Positions 8,520-17,074 of a stretch of 51,248 nt of DNA are shown here, piece after piece (the first letter of the stretch is position 1; every line of letters starts with the position of its first letter). The translations under genes were made by a program, and so were the position numbers. The stretch covers positions 1-51,248 of the forward strand of contig NZ_LLXT01000110.1 in assembly GCF_001431625.1 (NCBI RefSeq), written 5' to 3'. The notes under the pieces were generated by a model. The model was given only the letters and a program-made list of their open reading frames with translations, was not told the origin of the DNA and made no database searches. This DNA is from Stenotrophomonas geniculata ATCC 19374 = JCM 13324 (lineage in GTDB: Bacteria; Pseudomonadota; Gammaproteobacteria; Xanthomonadales; Xanthomonadaceae).

Positions 8520-8681
8520 ATGCACCCCAGCGATCCCCATTCCGATACCGACCGCGCTCTGCTGGAGGGCCTGCTGCAACTGGCGGTGGAAGGGCAGACC
8601 GAAGACCAGGATTTCCAGCGCATCGGCGAGGAAGTGTTCGCCCGCCTGCTGGACACCTACGGCCAGCAGACCGCGATCTGA
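8520..8681 (+). CDS. 53-residue protein of unknown function
   Basis: The product is short, acidic and probably alpha-helical (for example ALLEGLLQLAVEGQTEDQDF), with no signal peptide or membrane segment and no cysteines. I do not recognise a family. Support for the gene comes from the context: a good ribosome binding site (GGAGG, six bases before the ATG), a near-perfect sigma-54 promoter at the right distance upstream, and no other gene on either strand. It stands alone between a divergent acetyltransferase gene and a convergent rhomboid gene. Confidence 0.65.
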   Translation: MHPSDPHSDTDRALLEGLLQLAVEGQTEDQDFQRIGEEVFARLLDTYGQQTAI

Positions 8682-8724
8682 GCCTGCCGGGGCGGATCGC
8701 TGCCGATCCGCCCCGCTCCCGCCA

Positions 8725-9351
8725 TCAACCGCCGCCGAGGCGGAAGGTCGGGTTGGAAAGCTCGCGCAGGAAGTGGGTGAAGATGCTCGGCTGCATGGCC
8801 AGCATGAAGATCACGCCGAACGCCGCGCCCGCCAGGTGGGCGCTGTGGTTGATGCGGTCACCGCCGCGCTTGTCCATCCAGATGCTGTAGCCGACGTAGA
8901 ACGCGGCGTAGACGATGGCCGGCGCCGGGATGAAGAACACCAGGATGATCGACCACGGCTTGATCAGGATGAAGGCGAACAGCACCGCCGACACCGCCCC
9001 GGACGCACCCAGGCTGAGGTAGTTCGGGTTCTTCTGGTTCTTCAGGTAGCTGGGCAGGATCGAGACCAGCAGCGCACCGATGTAGAACGCCGGGTAGGTC
9101 AGGTAGCTGCCGGTCAGCTGCACCATCACGCTCTCGATGAATCCCCCGAAGAAGAACAGGGTGATCATGTTGAAGATCAGGTGCGACCAGTCGGCATGGA
9201 TGAAGCCATAGGTCACCAGCCGGTCGTACTGGCGGTGACGGTCGATGGCCGGCGGCCACAGGATCAGGCGGTCGGCCAGCTTGCGGTTGTTGAACGCCAT
9301 CCACGACAGGATGGCGGTGATGGCGATCAACAGCAGATTGACGGGGGTCAT
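8725..9351 (-). CDS. Rhomboid family intramembrane serine protease
   Basis: This 208-residue six-helix membrane protein carries the catalytic pair of rhomboids: serine S117 in GASGA and histidine H172 in the HSAHLAG segment. The loop-1 HADWSHLIFNM segment (residues 52-62) is also typical. Rhomboids cut transmembrane segments within the membrane; the target here is unknown. It begins only seven bases after the stop of the POT transporter gene, so the two are probably cotranscribed. Confidence 0.9.
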   Translation of the reverse strand: MTPVNLLLIAITAILSWMAFNNRKLADRLILWPPAIDRHRQYDRLVTYGFIHADWSHLIFNMITLFFFGGFIESVMVQLTGSYLTYPAFYIGALLVSILPSYLKNQKNPNYLSLGASGAVSAVLFAFILIKPWSIILVFFIPAPAIVYAAFYVGYSIWMDKRGGDRINHSAHLAGAAFGVIFMLAMQPSIFTHFLRELSNPTFRLGGG

Positions 9352-9358
9352 GTCAGGC

Positions 9359-10924
9359 TCAGGCGCTACGGTAGTTGTCGACCATACGATAGCGTTTTGC
9401 GTACCAACCGAAGGCCAACGCCGCGACGAAGGCGAAACCGGCGAAGAAGAACATCAGGAATGCCGCCTCGCTCAGGCCGGTACTGGCGATCTTGTGGGTC
9501 ACCACGTCATTGCGCACGGCTGCATTGGACAGCAGCACCCACAGGTTGCCGATGGTGGTGGTCAGGTTCCAGAAGCTCATGACCACACCCTTCATGGCCT
9601 GCGGCGCCTGGCTGTAGGCGAACTCCAGGCCGGTAGCCGAGACCAGCACCTCACCGAAGGTCAGCAGCGCGTACGGCAGCATCTGCCAGAAGATCGACAT
9701 GGCGTTGCCCCCGTCCATCACCACCTGGATGCCGCCGACCACGATCCAGGCCAGGCCGCTGAAGGCGATACCGGCGGTCATGCGGCGCAGCGCGGTCGGC
9801 TCGAAGCCGAAGCGGCGCAGGGCCGGGTACAGCACCAGGTTGTTGAACGGGATCAGGATCATCACCAGCAGCGGGTTCAGCGCCTGCATCTGCGAGGCGG
9901 TGAACCAGCTCGGCATCTGCATCTGCTGGCCCTGCAGGACCCAGGTCGAGGCCTTCTGGTCGAACAGCGAGAAGAACGGCGTGGTCAGCGCGAAGATCAC
10001 CAGCACGCGCAGCACCGAGCGCACGCCTTCCACGGCTTCGGCCGGATGCTGGCCACGGGCACGCTCCAGCTGCAGCCAGGTGCCGCCGCCGATGCCCGCC
10101 AGGATCGACACCAGCGCCAGGCACAGGCAGATGACGATGCCCAGCGAGCCGACCAGGCTGAACGAGGCTGCTGCCAGCACCAGGCCGAGCACGGCGATCA
10201 CCAGGCCCGGACGGCCCTGGCCGGTCACGCGCGTGGTCAGTGCGGTACGCACCACGTTGGCGAACGAATGCGGATCCTTCGGCGGCAGCGGCACCAGCAC
10301 GTAGCGCTTGCGGCCCAGCCAGAACACGAAGGTGGCGATGAACATCAGGATGCCCGGGATACCGAACGCCCACTGCGGGCCCCAGTTCTTCAGCACCAGC
10401 GGGATCAGCAGCGAGGCGAACAGCGAGCCGAAGTTGATGATCCAGTAGAAGGCGTCGAAGACGATCTTGGCCAGGTGCTTGTTGCTCTGGTCGAACTGAT
10501 CACCCATGAACGAGGCCACCAGTGGCTTGATGCCGCCGGCACCGAGCGCGATCAGGCCCAGGCCGAGGAAGAAGCCCTCGCGGCTGTTCTCGAACAACGC
10601 CAGGCACAAGTGGCCGGCGCAGTAGACCAGGCTGAACCAGAGAATGGTGTGGTACTTGCCGAAGAACCTGTCGGCCAGCCAGCCTCCGAGCAGCGGGAAG
10701 AAATACACGCCGATCATGAAGCTGTGCATGATGTCCTTGGCTTCACCGGCACGGCCTTCCGCAGTGATTTCCTGCAGCAGCAGCGAGGTGATCAGGAACT
10801 GCACCAGGATGTTGCGCATCCCGTAGAAACTGAACCGCTCGCAGGCCTCATTGCCGATGATGTACGGGATCTGGCGCGGCATCTTTCCCTGGCCGGCGAT
10901 GGGGGCAACTGCGTCGTGGCTCAT
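9359..10924 (-). CDS. POT family proton-dependent oligopeptide transporter
   Basis: This 521-residue protein has about 14 predicted membrane helices and the POT hallmark ExxERFxYY-like motif in NEACERFSFYGM near the N-terminus, where the glutamate and arginine couple protons to transport. It should import di- and tripeptides across the inner membrane. ATG at 10924 (MSHDAVAP) is preferred to an in-frame TTG four codons upstream because AGGA lies 12 bases before it, while the TTG directly abuts that site. The rhomboid gene follows. Confidence 0.92.
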   Translation of the reverse strand: MSHDAVAPIAGQGKMPRQIPYIIGNEACERFSFYGMRNILVQFLITSLLLQEITAEGRAGEAKDIMHSFMIGVYFFPLLGGWLADRFFGKYHTILWFSLVYCAGHLCLALFENSREGFFLGLGLIALGAGGIKPLVASFMGDQFDQSNKHLAKIVFDAFYWIINFGSLFASLLIPLVLKNWGPQWAFGIPGILMFIATFVFWLGRKRYVLVPLPPKDPHSFANVVRTALTTRVTGQGRPGLVIAVLGLVLAAASFSLVGSLGIVICLCLALVSILAGIGGGTWLQLERARGQHPAEAVEGVRSVLRVLVIFALTTPFFSLFDQKASTWVLQGQQMQMPSWFTASQMQALNPLLVMILIPFNNLVLYPALRRFGFEPTALRRMTAGIAFSGLAWIVVGGIQVVMDGGNAMSIFWQMLPYALLTFGEVLVSATGLEFAYSQAPQAMKGVVMSFWNLTTTIGNLWVLLSNAAVRNDVVTHKIASTGLSEAAFLMFFFAGFAFVAALAFGWYAKRYRMVDNYRSA

Positions 10925-11086
10925 CCTGTAAGGCAATCCTGCAAAGCGAAAGGCGCAAGATTACCGGAAGCAGGGCTTGCGAAGCACGCTGCAGGGCTGC
11001 ATGACAACGGTGCCAATCCATGGCAGACACCGCATGCCATGCCGGAAGTCACGGCACCTGCACGACAAAAGCGTAAACTTATCGTT

Positions 11087-11935
11087 ATGCGCCCCCTCGC
11101 CCCCGCCCGTCTCCTGCTCAGTTGCCTGGTGCTGCTGATGGCGTTGCAGGCGCAGGCGCGGCCGCAGGCACCGGCCACAACGGCCAGCGAAAGCGAGCCC
11201 CGCCAACTGACCGTGGCCGCGCTGGAGCTGCCCAGCCGCGATGATGCGCAATGGAAGTTGCGCCGCGAACAGGTCGCACAGTTGCTGACCGACCTGCAAC
11301 CGGACGTGATCTCGGTGCAGCAGGTGCTGCAGCAGCAGGGCCGCAACCCGGCCTGCTGGCTCGCCACCCGGCTGCGCTACAGCTGCGACTTCGTTACCGC
11401 CGATCCGCCCAGCCAGCCGTTGCGGCATGGAAACGCGATGCTGACCCGGCTGCCGGTCAGCGAGGATGGCGTGACCCTGCTGCACCCACCCGGCACCTTC
11501 AGCGCCGCCGGCATGATGCGGCTGAAGCTGGGCGAGGCACTGGTCAACATCTATGTGGCACGGCTGCGCCCGGACCCGGACGAGGCCACCGCCCGCCAGC
11601 ATCAGACCAGCGACCTGATGACCTGGATCGGCGCCACCGCCGAGGGCATGCCCAGCCTGATCGCCGGCGATTTCTCGGCAACCACCGTCGAGCTCGTGCG
11701 CAGCACCCCGGGGTTCCAGCCCGCCCGGCGCAATCCCGGCGGTCGCGTCGAGGCGCCTGCGGCCAGTGGCGGCGGCAGCAGCGGTCATGGCCTGGATGTG
11801 CTGTTCCAGGTCAAGCACTTCGGCGGCATCCGCCAGCAGCCGATCCTGCTGCCGGCCGACGGCGACCTGCCCGGCCTGCGCCTGGGCGTGATGGCCACCC
11901 TGCGCCTGCAGGGTGATACCGCCACTACCGAATGA
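11087..11935 (+). CDS. EEP-superfamily protein, catalytically degenerate
   Basis: This 282-residue secreted protein (signal peptide in MRPLAPARLLLSCLVLLMAL, cut near AQARP) has the overall layout of the endonuclease/exonuclease/phosphatase fold. The metal and catalytic positions are altered: PDVISVQQV replaces the usual PDxxxLQEV (glutamate to glutamine), GDFSA replaces GDFNA, and the terminal SDH is missing (DGDLPGL). The paralogue at 22854-23741 keeps all of these. It is probably a binding protein or pseudoenzyme rather than a hydrolase. The true start is ATG 11087; the open frame extends far upstream antisense to the POT gene, but that part has no signal peptide and is not credible. It stands alone, divergent from the POT gene. 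Confidence 0.75.
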   Translation: MRPLAPARLLLSCLVLLMALQAQARPQAPATTASESEPRQLTVAALELPSRDDAQWKLRREQVAQLLTDLQPDVISVQQVLQQQGRNPACWLATRLRYSCDFVTADPPSQPLRHGNAMLTRLPVSEDGVTLLHPPGTFSAAGMMRLKLGEALVNIYVARLRPDPDEATARQHQTSDLMTWIGATAEGMPSLIAGDFSATTVELVRSTPGFQPARRNPGGRVEAPAASGGGSSGHGLDVLFQVKHFGGIRQQPILLPADGDLPGLRLGVMATLRLQGDTATTE

Positions 11936-11945
11936 CTCCTGCAAC

Positions 11946-11975
11946 AAAAAAGGCCGGGTTTTCCCCGGCCTTCTC
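11946..11975 (-). terminator. Terminator between EEP gene and sodA
   Basis: AAGGCCGGG (11950-11958) pairs with CCCGGCCTT (11964-11972). Read on the minus strand, the stem is followed by six T residues, so it best serves sodA. Read forward, it can also end the convergent EEP gene. Confidence 0.88.
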
Positions 11976-11995
11976 CGTTCATCCCATCACCGCGA

Positions 11996-12607
11996 TCAGG
12001 CGATCGCTTCCTGGTAACGGCGCTCGACCTCGTTCCAGTCGATGACGTTGAAGAACGCGCCGATATATTCCGGACGGCGGTTCTGGTACTTCAGGTAGTA
12101 CGCGTGTTCCCACACGTCCAGGCCGAGGATGGGGGTGTTGCCTTCCATCAGCGGGCTGTCCTGGTTACCGGTGCTCTCGACCACGACCTTCTTGTCCGGG
12201 GTCACGCTCAGCCAGGCCCAGCCGCTGCCGAAACGGGTCAGCGCAGCCTTGGTGAAGGCGTCCTTGAACTTGTCGAAGCCGCCCAGGTCCTTGTCGATGG
12301 CCTTGGCCACGTCGCCCACCGGGTTGCCGCCAGCATTCGGAGCCATCACGGTCCAGAACAGCGAGTGGTTGGCATGGCCGCCACCGTTGTTGCGCACCGG
12401 ACCCTGCAGGTTCTCCGGCAGCGACTTGAGCTTCTTCACCAGTTCTTCGACCGGCAAGTCAGCGTACTCGGTGCCTTCCAGCGCCGCGTTGACGTTGTTG
12501 ATGTAGGTCTGGTGATGCTTGGTGTGATGGATTTCCATCGTCGCCGCATCGATGTGCGGTTCCAGCGCGTCGTAGGCGTAGGACAGCTTGGGCAGGGTAT
12601 AGGCCAT
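11996..12607 (-). CDS. sodA: Superoxide dismutase, manganese type
   Basis: This 203-residue cytoplasmic enzyme dismutates superoxide to oxygen and peroxide. The metal ligands are all visible: H27 in [10 protein letters not shown]81 in NHSLFW, D164 and H168 in LDVWEHAYY. The glutamine in GNQDSPLM (Q149) and the surrounding residues are those of the Mn type rather than the Fe type. AGGAG precedes the ATG at a good distance. A small hairpin (CCCGAC/GTCGGG, 12633-12647) lies in the leader. It diverges from the RNase gene. Confidence 0.95.
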   Translation of the reverse strand: MAYTLPKLSYAYDALEPHIDAATMEIHHTKHHQTYINNVNAALEGTEYADLPVEELVKKLKSLPENLQGPVRNNGGGHANHSLFWTVMAPNAGGNPVGDVAKAIDKDLGGFDKFKDAFTKAALTRFGSGWAWLSVTPDKKVVVESTGNQDSPLMEGNTPILGLDVWEHAYYLKYQNRRPEYIGAFFNVIDWNEVERRYQEAIA

Positions 12608-12827
12608 GATGCATCTCCTGATTGCGAGGGCACCCGACGGTGTCGGGCGTTGCGCGGTGAATGATGGGGACAGACCGCAAGATTACCAAGGGGGATGTAA
12701 AGGAAATTGCGTCCTGCCAGTGAGCACGACGGCAATTGTTACGCAGCAGTGACGCGATGCCATCCTCATGCACCGTGCAGCGCACAGGCGCTACAGTGCC
12801 TGCACCGCCCTCGCCCGCTCCTTGCCC

Positions 12828-13280
12828 ATGCGCAACCCCCGGCTGCTAATCACCGCCATCGCCCTGCTGCTGCTCGGCCTGGTCGTCAACCATTTCATGC
12901 AGCGCCCGCCGGCGCCGCAGTTCGCGCCGGACCTGCAGGGTGCGCCTGCCGCGCGCGCGCCGGCCACCGCCTCGCCCGGCAAGAACAGCGGACTTCCCGC
13001 GTTCCTGCCCGCTGAAGCCCGGCAGACCATCGCCCTGATCCAGCGTGGCGGCCCGTTCCCGCACCGCCAGGACGGCAGCACGTTCGGCAACCGCGAGCAG
13101 CAGCTGCCGCAACGCCCGCGCGGCTACTACCGCGAATACACCGTCGATACCCCCGGCGCCCGCACCCGTGGCACGCGCCGCATCGTCACCGGCGGCGATC
13201 CGCCGGAGGCGTGGTACTACACCGACGACCACTACGAATCGTTCCGCAGCTTCACCGTACCGGCCCAGGGAGCGCAGTGA
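12828..13280 (+). CDS. Secreted guanyl-specific RNase, barnase/RNase Sa type
   Basis: This 150-residue protein has an N-terminal hydrophobic segment (residues 7-20) acting as a signal or anchor, a proline/alanine-rich linker to about residue 55, and a C-terminal microbial RNase N1/T1 domain. The catalytic set is complete by comparison with RNase Sa: glutamate E103 in YYREYTV, arginine R118 in RRIVTGG and histidine H135 in DDHYESF. It should cleave RNA after guanosine outside the cytoplasm. The ATG at 12828 gives the best signal segment. Its stop overlaps the start of a barstar-like gene by one base (TGATG), as expected for a toxin and inhibitor made together. Confidence 0.85.
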   Translation: MRNPRLLITAIALLLLGLVVNHFMQRPPAPQFAPDLQGAPAARAPATASPGKNSGLPAFLPAEARQTIALIQRGGPFPHRQDGSTFGNREQQLPQRPRGYYREYTVDTPGARTRGTRRIVTGGDPPEAWYYTDDHYESFRSFTVPAQGAQ

Positions 13281-13693
13281 TGAGCCACGATGATTTCGGC
13301 CTCGGCCTGCATGACATCAACAATGCTGGCGTCTACGCCATCGACAGCGACGACATCGGCGCACTTGCCGCAGCGATGCGCGATGCCGGGCTGAAGGTGA
13401 TCCGCATCGATCTGGAAGGCGTGGGCGACAAGCGCACCCTGCTCGCCCGGCTGGCCGCGCAACTGGATTTCCCGACCGGCTTCGGCGGCAACTGGGATGC
13501 GCTGTCGGACAACCTGCGCGACCTGCAGTGGCTGCCAGCCAACGGTTACGCGCTGTTCCTGGCCGACGTGGACACGTTGCGCGCCTCCACGCAGAAGGAC
13601 TTTGACACCCTGCTGGACGTGATGGACGAAGCCAGCCGCGACTGGGTCGGCCGCGACGTGCCGTTCTGGGTGTTCCTCTCGCAGAGCGCGTAA
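13280..13693 (+). CDS. Barstar family ribonuclease inhibitor
   Basis: This 137-residue protein carries the barstar signature as FPTGFGGNWDALSDNLRDL (residues about 69-87), corresponding to the barnase-contacting helix and loop of barstar. There is no signal peptide, so it stays in the cytoplasm and should block the RNase encoded just upstream if any folds inside the cell. It is longer than classical barstar (89 residues) by an N-terminal extension of about 25 residues, which is common in proteobacterial members. The ATG overlaps the RNase stop codon, implying translational coupling. Confidence 0.87.
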   Translation: MSHDDFGLGLHDINNAGVYAIDSDDIGALAAAMRDAGLKVIRIDLEGVGDKRTLLARLAAQLDFPTGFGGNWDALSDNLRDLQWLPANGYALFLADVDTLRASTQKDFDTLLDVMDEASRDWVGRDVPFWVFLSQSA

Positions 13694-13706
13694 GGTCAGT
13701 GCCCTG

Positions 13707-13758
13707 GTAGAGGCCGACCTTGGTCGGCGCTTCTGTGCCAACCAAGGTTGGCACCTAC
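13707..13758. repeat. Inverted pair of SMAG-type palindromes
   Basis: GTAGAGGCCGACCTTGGTCG begins at 13707 and folds as GCCGACC/GGTCGGC. The facing copy, ending CAAGGTTGGCACCTAC, lies at 13737-13758 and folds as GCCAACC/GGTTGGC. Together they sit between two convergent genes and may act as a shared transcript end. Confidence 0.8.
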
Positions 13759-13798
13759 CCAAGCGCGAGCCGGCCACTGTGTGGCGCGCCCGCCTTGC

Positions 13799-15565
13799 CT
13801 AGCGGCTCCCGTTGTCTTCCTGCAGTTCCTTCTTGAACGGGATGTCCGGCGGCGGTCGCGCCACGGCCGGCTGGTCCTGCATGTTCGGATTGGTCAGGCC
13901 GCAGCCACCACCGGCCTGCAGGATCGAGATCACGCAGGAGATCCTCGTACTGGTACCCGGCAATGGAATCTCCATTGCCTTGACTCCCTTGCGCACCCAC
14001 TCGGCCAGCAGCGATTCCTGCGGGACCCAGTACTTGTCGAACGAAGTGGGCGTGTAGTCGTAAGGCGGTCGCTTCAACCAGGTGCCCGATTGCGCGATGC
14101 GTTCCTTGCTCCAGCCATCGTTGGCACCCCCGGGCGCACCGCGCTCGGCACGACCCTCGCCTTCCTGGCCCGGCACACGCACGCTGCCATCGGCATTGAA
14201 CAGGCCACTGCCCTTGCCGGTGGCGCTGGCCTGGCGGGCGCCCTTGTCGGCGCCGTCATGGTTGCGGCTCGATGCACCCCAGTCATCACCCTTGGCGGGG
14301 GTGGCCCAGTTGCCCGGATTGGGGGCCGGGCGCGCTCCTGCCTGAGCCGGGGTCGTGCTGGATGCAGCAGGCCGCGCAGTGCTGCTGCTCGCCTGCGTCG
14401 CGCTGCCATTGGCTGCCGGCGCGGGTGTTGCCGCGGGTGCATTCCCACTGGAAGACGAAGGGGCTGCGGCCGGTGCCGAGGCTACTTCGCGCTCGCGCAC
14501 CTGTACGTCACGACCCGCCGGCGCACGCACCGCCGGATCACGACCGGCAACGGTTGCCATCCGCACCTGCGGATCGACCACCGCCTGCACTTCACGCTCG
14601 CGCACCTGCACGTCGCGCTGCGGTACCCGCACCTGCACATCGGCCGTGCGCAGCGGCTGCGACACCGCCGGTGCATCGACCGTACTGACTTCGCGCTCCT
14701 GCACCTGGATGTCACGCAGCTGCGGCGTCCGCACCGCGATTTCCGGCGCACGCAGTGCGGTTGGGGTTGGCGGCGCCTGCACCGGCTGCACGCTGCGCTC
14801 GCGCACTGCGGGCGTGGTGTCACGCGGCACGATGCTGACCTCCGTGCGCGGCACGCTCACCGGTGGCACCACGAAATCCGTACTAGCCTGCGCTACTTCG
14901 GTGGCCTGCACCGGCGAGGGTGGCGGGGCCGCAAGCGGGGCCGGCTCGGCTTCGGCCGGCGGCGACGGCACGCTGGCTGTCGGTGCTGGAGCCGGCGCGG
15001 GTGCAGGCGCCGACGCGGCCGCAGGACGTGGCTCAGGTGCCGTCGCTGCCCCTGCCTCCTGGCCGGCGGCAACCTGACCCGCCGGTGCAGCCGCAGCCGC
15101 TTCGGCACCCGGCTGATCGCCACCACCTTCCTGGCTGGCGCGACCGACGAATTCCACCTGCACACGCTCGCCTTCGGCGCCCTCTGCTTCCGGTGCCGTG
15201 GTGCGGATCACCGCAACCCACAGCAGCAGCATGAAAAACAGCAGGTGCAGCAGCGCGCTGGCAAACGCCGAGGTCCAGCGCATCCAGCGCTGATCGCGCG
15301 GCGCAGCGTCCCAGTCCTGCCAGAACAGCCGTCGCAGCGACTGCCACGGTGACAGCCGGGGCGATTGACCCGGCGGCCCAGGCAGCGGGCGCGGCAGCAA
15401 TACCGCAATCACTTCGCGGGCGTGGAACGGCCGCGGCAGCGGGCCCAGCGAGCGCAGCCACAGCGCCCAGCCATAGGGCAGGCGCGTAGACTTCTCGAGG
15501 ACGGCGCGTGGCTGCTGGCGGGCCAGCAGCAGTTCGATGAGTTGCTCGGCCCGGGTCAGAGGCAC
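13799..15565 (-). CDS. Repetitive transmembrane protein of unknown function
   Basis: This 588-residue protein has a cytoplasmic N-terminus (about 95 residues, basic), one strong membrane helix near residues 96-117, then a long alanine/proline/glutamate-rich periplasmic region. Within it, at least three copies of a DVQVREREV-like unit occur (first copy IQVQEREV), with spacers of about 25-40 residues. The C-terminal 90 residues (from about TWLKRPPYDYTPTSFDKYWV) look folded and contain three cysteines. Xanthomonad genomes carry proteins described as transmembrane repetitive proteins at this spot, but no function is known to me. The start is GTG at 15565, 10 bases after the nfuA stop, with no clear ribosome binding site. 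Confidence 0.75.
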   Translation of the reverse strand: MPLTRAEQLIELLLARQQPRAVLEKSTRLPYGWALWLRSLGPLPRPFHAREVIAVLLPRPLPGPPGQSPRLSPWQSLRRLFWQDWDAAPRDQRWMRWTSAFASALLHLLFFMLLLWVAVIRTTAPEAEGAEGERVQVEFVGRASQEGGGDQPGAEAAAAAPAGQVAAGQEAGAATAPEPRPAAASAPAPAPAPAPTASVPSPPAEAEPAPLAAPPPSPVQATEVAQASTDFVVPPVSVPRTEVSIVPRDTTPAVRERSVQPVQAPPTPTALRAPEIAVRTPQLRDIQVQEREVSTVDAPAVSQPLRTADVQVRVPQRDVQVREREVQAVVDPQVRMATVAGRDPAVRAPAGRDVQVREREVASAPAAAPSSSSGNAPAATPAPAANGSATQASSSTARPAASSTTPAQAGARPAPNPGNWATPAKGDDWGASSRNHDGADKGARQASATGKGSGLFNADGSVRVPGQEGEGRAERGAPGGANDGWSKERIAQSGTWLKRPPYDYTPTSFDKYWVPQESLLAEWVRKGVKAMEIPLPGTSTRISCVISILQAGGGCGLTNPNMQDQPAVARPPPDIPFKKELQEDNGSR

Positions 15566-15575
15566 GCGTCAGCGG

Positions 15576-16175
15576 TCAGGCGACGTTGCCGCGCGGGATG
15601 TACGGCGCGTGGCCGCTGTCGTGGTCGGTCGCATCGCGCACGGCGGTCACGCCCGGCACGCGGCCCATCAGAGTCTTCTCGATACCCTGCTTGAGCGTCA
15701 CGTCGGCCATGCCACAGCCCTGGCAGCCACCACCGAAGCGCAGCAGCACCACGCCGTCGGCCGAAACTTCCTGCACGGCCACCTTGCCGCCGTGCGAGGC
15801 CAGCTGCGGATTGACTTCGTTCTCCACCACCCAGTGCACGCGCTCGACCAGCGACGCGGCATCGCCGGGGGCCTCGCCCTTGATGCGCGGTGCCTTGATG
15901 GTCAGCTGCTGGGTACCGGCGGTGCCGGCGACGATGTCGATCTCGGCGCCGTCGAGCCAGCCGACGCTGCTCGCATCGACGTAGAGGGTGAAGCCATCGC
16001 AGTCCACCGCCCACTCGTCACCGAGCAGGTCGGTCGGTTCGGCGAATTCCAGCCGGGCATCGGCGCGCGGGGTACCGGGGTCGACCGCGCTCAGGCGCAC
16101 GCCCATGCCGGGCACGCCCTCGCGTTCGATCAGCTTGCGGAAATGGGTCTGAGCAGTGTCGGAGATCTGGATCAT
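15576..16175 (-). CDS. nfuA: Fe-S biogenesis protein NfuA
   Basis: This 199-residue protein has the NfuA layout: an N-terminal degenerate A-type carrier domain without its cysteines, and a C-terminal Nfu domain with the cluster-binding CxxC (C151, C154) in [11 protein letters not shown]. It accepts or carries a 4Fe-4S cluster to client enzymes, especially during oxidative stress or iron shortage, in the cytoplasm. Length and cysteine positions agree with E. coli NfuA to within two residues. The repetitive membrane protein gene follows at once and is probably in the same transcript. It diverges from the pterin dehydratase gene across 90 bases. Confidence 0.95.
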   Translation of the reverse strand: MIQISDTAQTHFRKLIEREGVPGMGVRLSAVDPGTPRADARLEFAEPTDLLGDEWAVDCDGFTLYVDASSVGWLDGAEIDIVAGTAGTQQLTIKAPRIKGEAPGDAASLVERVHWVVENEVNPQLASHGGKVAVQEVSADGVVLLRFGGGCQGCGMADVTLKQGIEKTLMGRVPGVTAVRDATDHDSGHAPYIPRGNVA

Positions 16176-16265
16176 CAGGCTATTCTAGCCAAGTAAGCGT
16201 CAGCCGCTCATTCGGTTTATACACCGTCCGGCGCATTGTTCAGTCAACACGAGGTGGAGATTCCC

Positions 16266-16616
16266 ATGGCCGACCTGATTCCACTGGCCCAGGCCCGTTG
16301 CGTGCCGCGCAAAGGCAGCGACCACAAGCTTGGCGAGGCCCGCCTGGCCGAACTGCTGCCGCAGGTTCCCGGCTGGGAGCTGAGCGAGGGCGGGCAGGCC
16401 CTGACGCGCACCTTCCGCTTCAAGGATTACTACGCCACCATGGCCTTCGTGAACGCGCTGGCCTGGATCGCCCATCACGAGGACCACCATCCGGACCTGG
16501 GCGTGCACTACGACCGCGCGGTCGTGCGCTTCTCCACCCACGATGTGGGCGGCCTGAGCGAGAACGACTTCATCTGCGCGGCAAAGACTTCGGCCCTGAC
16601 GGAGCAACTGCCATGA
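16266..16616 (+). CDS. phhB: Pterin-4a-carbinolamine dehydratase
   Basis: This 116-residue enzyme dehydrates 4a-hydroxytetrahydropterin, recycling the cofactor of aromatic amino acid hydroxylases. The family motif is visible as [19 protein letters not shown], with the downstream histidine in STHDVGG and aspartate in SENDF. GGAG lies seven bases before the ATG at 16266; a longer reading to 16236 lacks support. No phenylalanine hydroxylase gene is in the window. The stop overlaps the start of the TonB-like lipoprotein gene (ATGA). Confidence 0.92.
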   Translation: MADLIPLAQARCVPRKGSDHKLGEARLAELLPQVPGWELSEGGQALTRTFRFKDYYATMAFVNALAWIAHHEDHHPDLGVHYDRAVVRFSTHDVGGLSENDFICAAKTSALTEQLP

Positions 16617-17029
16617 ACGTACGTTTGCTGAGCCTGTCCCTGATCGCTGCGACCGGCCTGGCCGGCTGTGGCCCGTCCGAACCACCGGCACCACCACCGC
16701 CGCCGCCGACCGAGGTGGCCGCGGTGAAGACGCCGCCGCCGCAGTACCCGCTTGAGCTGGCCTGCATGGGCGTGGGCGGCACCAGCACCTTCAAGGTGAC
16801 CATCGGCGCCGACGGCAAGCCGAGCGAGGTCGCGCTGTTGACCGGGGCCGGCAACCCGCAACTGGACGAACTGGCCAGGACCGCCGTGCAGGGCTGGCAG
16901 TTCAAGGCCGCCACCCGCAACGGTGCTGCAGTGCCGGCCACCATCCAGGTACCGGTCAGCTTCAACCCGCCGCAGCCGAAGCCGGACCAGTGCTTCGCCA
17001 TCGAAGAACGCCTGCGCCGCGGCGGCTGA
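16613..17029 (+). CDS. TonB C-terminal-domain lipoprotein
   Basis: This 138-residue protein begins with a lipoprotein signal ([19 protein letters not shown]), then a short proline stretch of PPPPPP type, then a TonB C-terminal-like domain ([20 protein letters not shown] ... [13 protein letters not shown]). A usual TonB has a membrane anchor instead of a lipid anchor and a longer proline spacer, so this one probably does not energise receptors from the inner membrane; it may bind receptors or peptidoglycan. Two cysteines remain in the folded part. It overlaps phhB by four bases and a hairpin follows it. Confidence 0.75.
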   Translation: MNVRLLSLSLIAATGLAGCGPSEPPAPPPPPPTEVAAVKTPPPQYPLELACMGVGGTSTFKVTIGADGKPSEVALLTGAGNPQLDELARTAVQGWQFKAATRNGAAVPATIQVPVSFNPPQPKPDQCFAIEERLRRGG

Positions 17030-17074
17030 TCGCCCGCGCCCCGACGAGGCCAGCCGACGCCCGCCTCGCCCTCG

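Noticed and set aside
9245..11086. Long plus-strand open frame upstream of the EEP protein start (614 codons).
   Set aside because: It is antisense to the POT transporter gene, whose product is clearly recognisable; the translated residues are histidine/glutamine/arginine-rich as expected for a shadow of a high-GC gene.
13280..13693. A start of the barstar-like gene at 13211.
   Set aside because: That extension lies inside the RNase gene in another frame; the overlapping ATG at 13280 gives the expected start.
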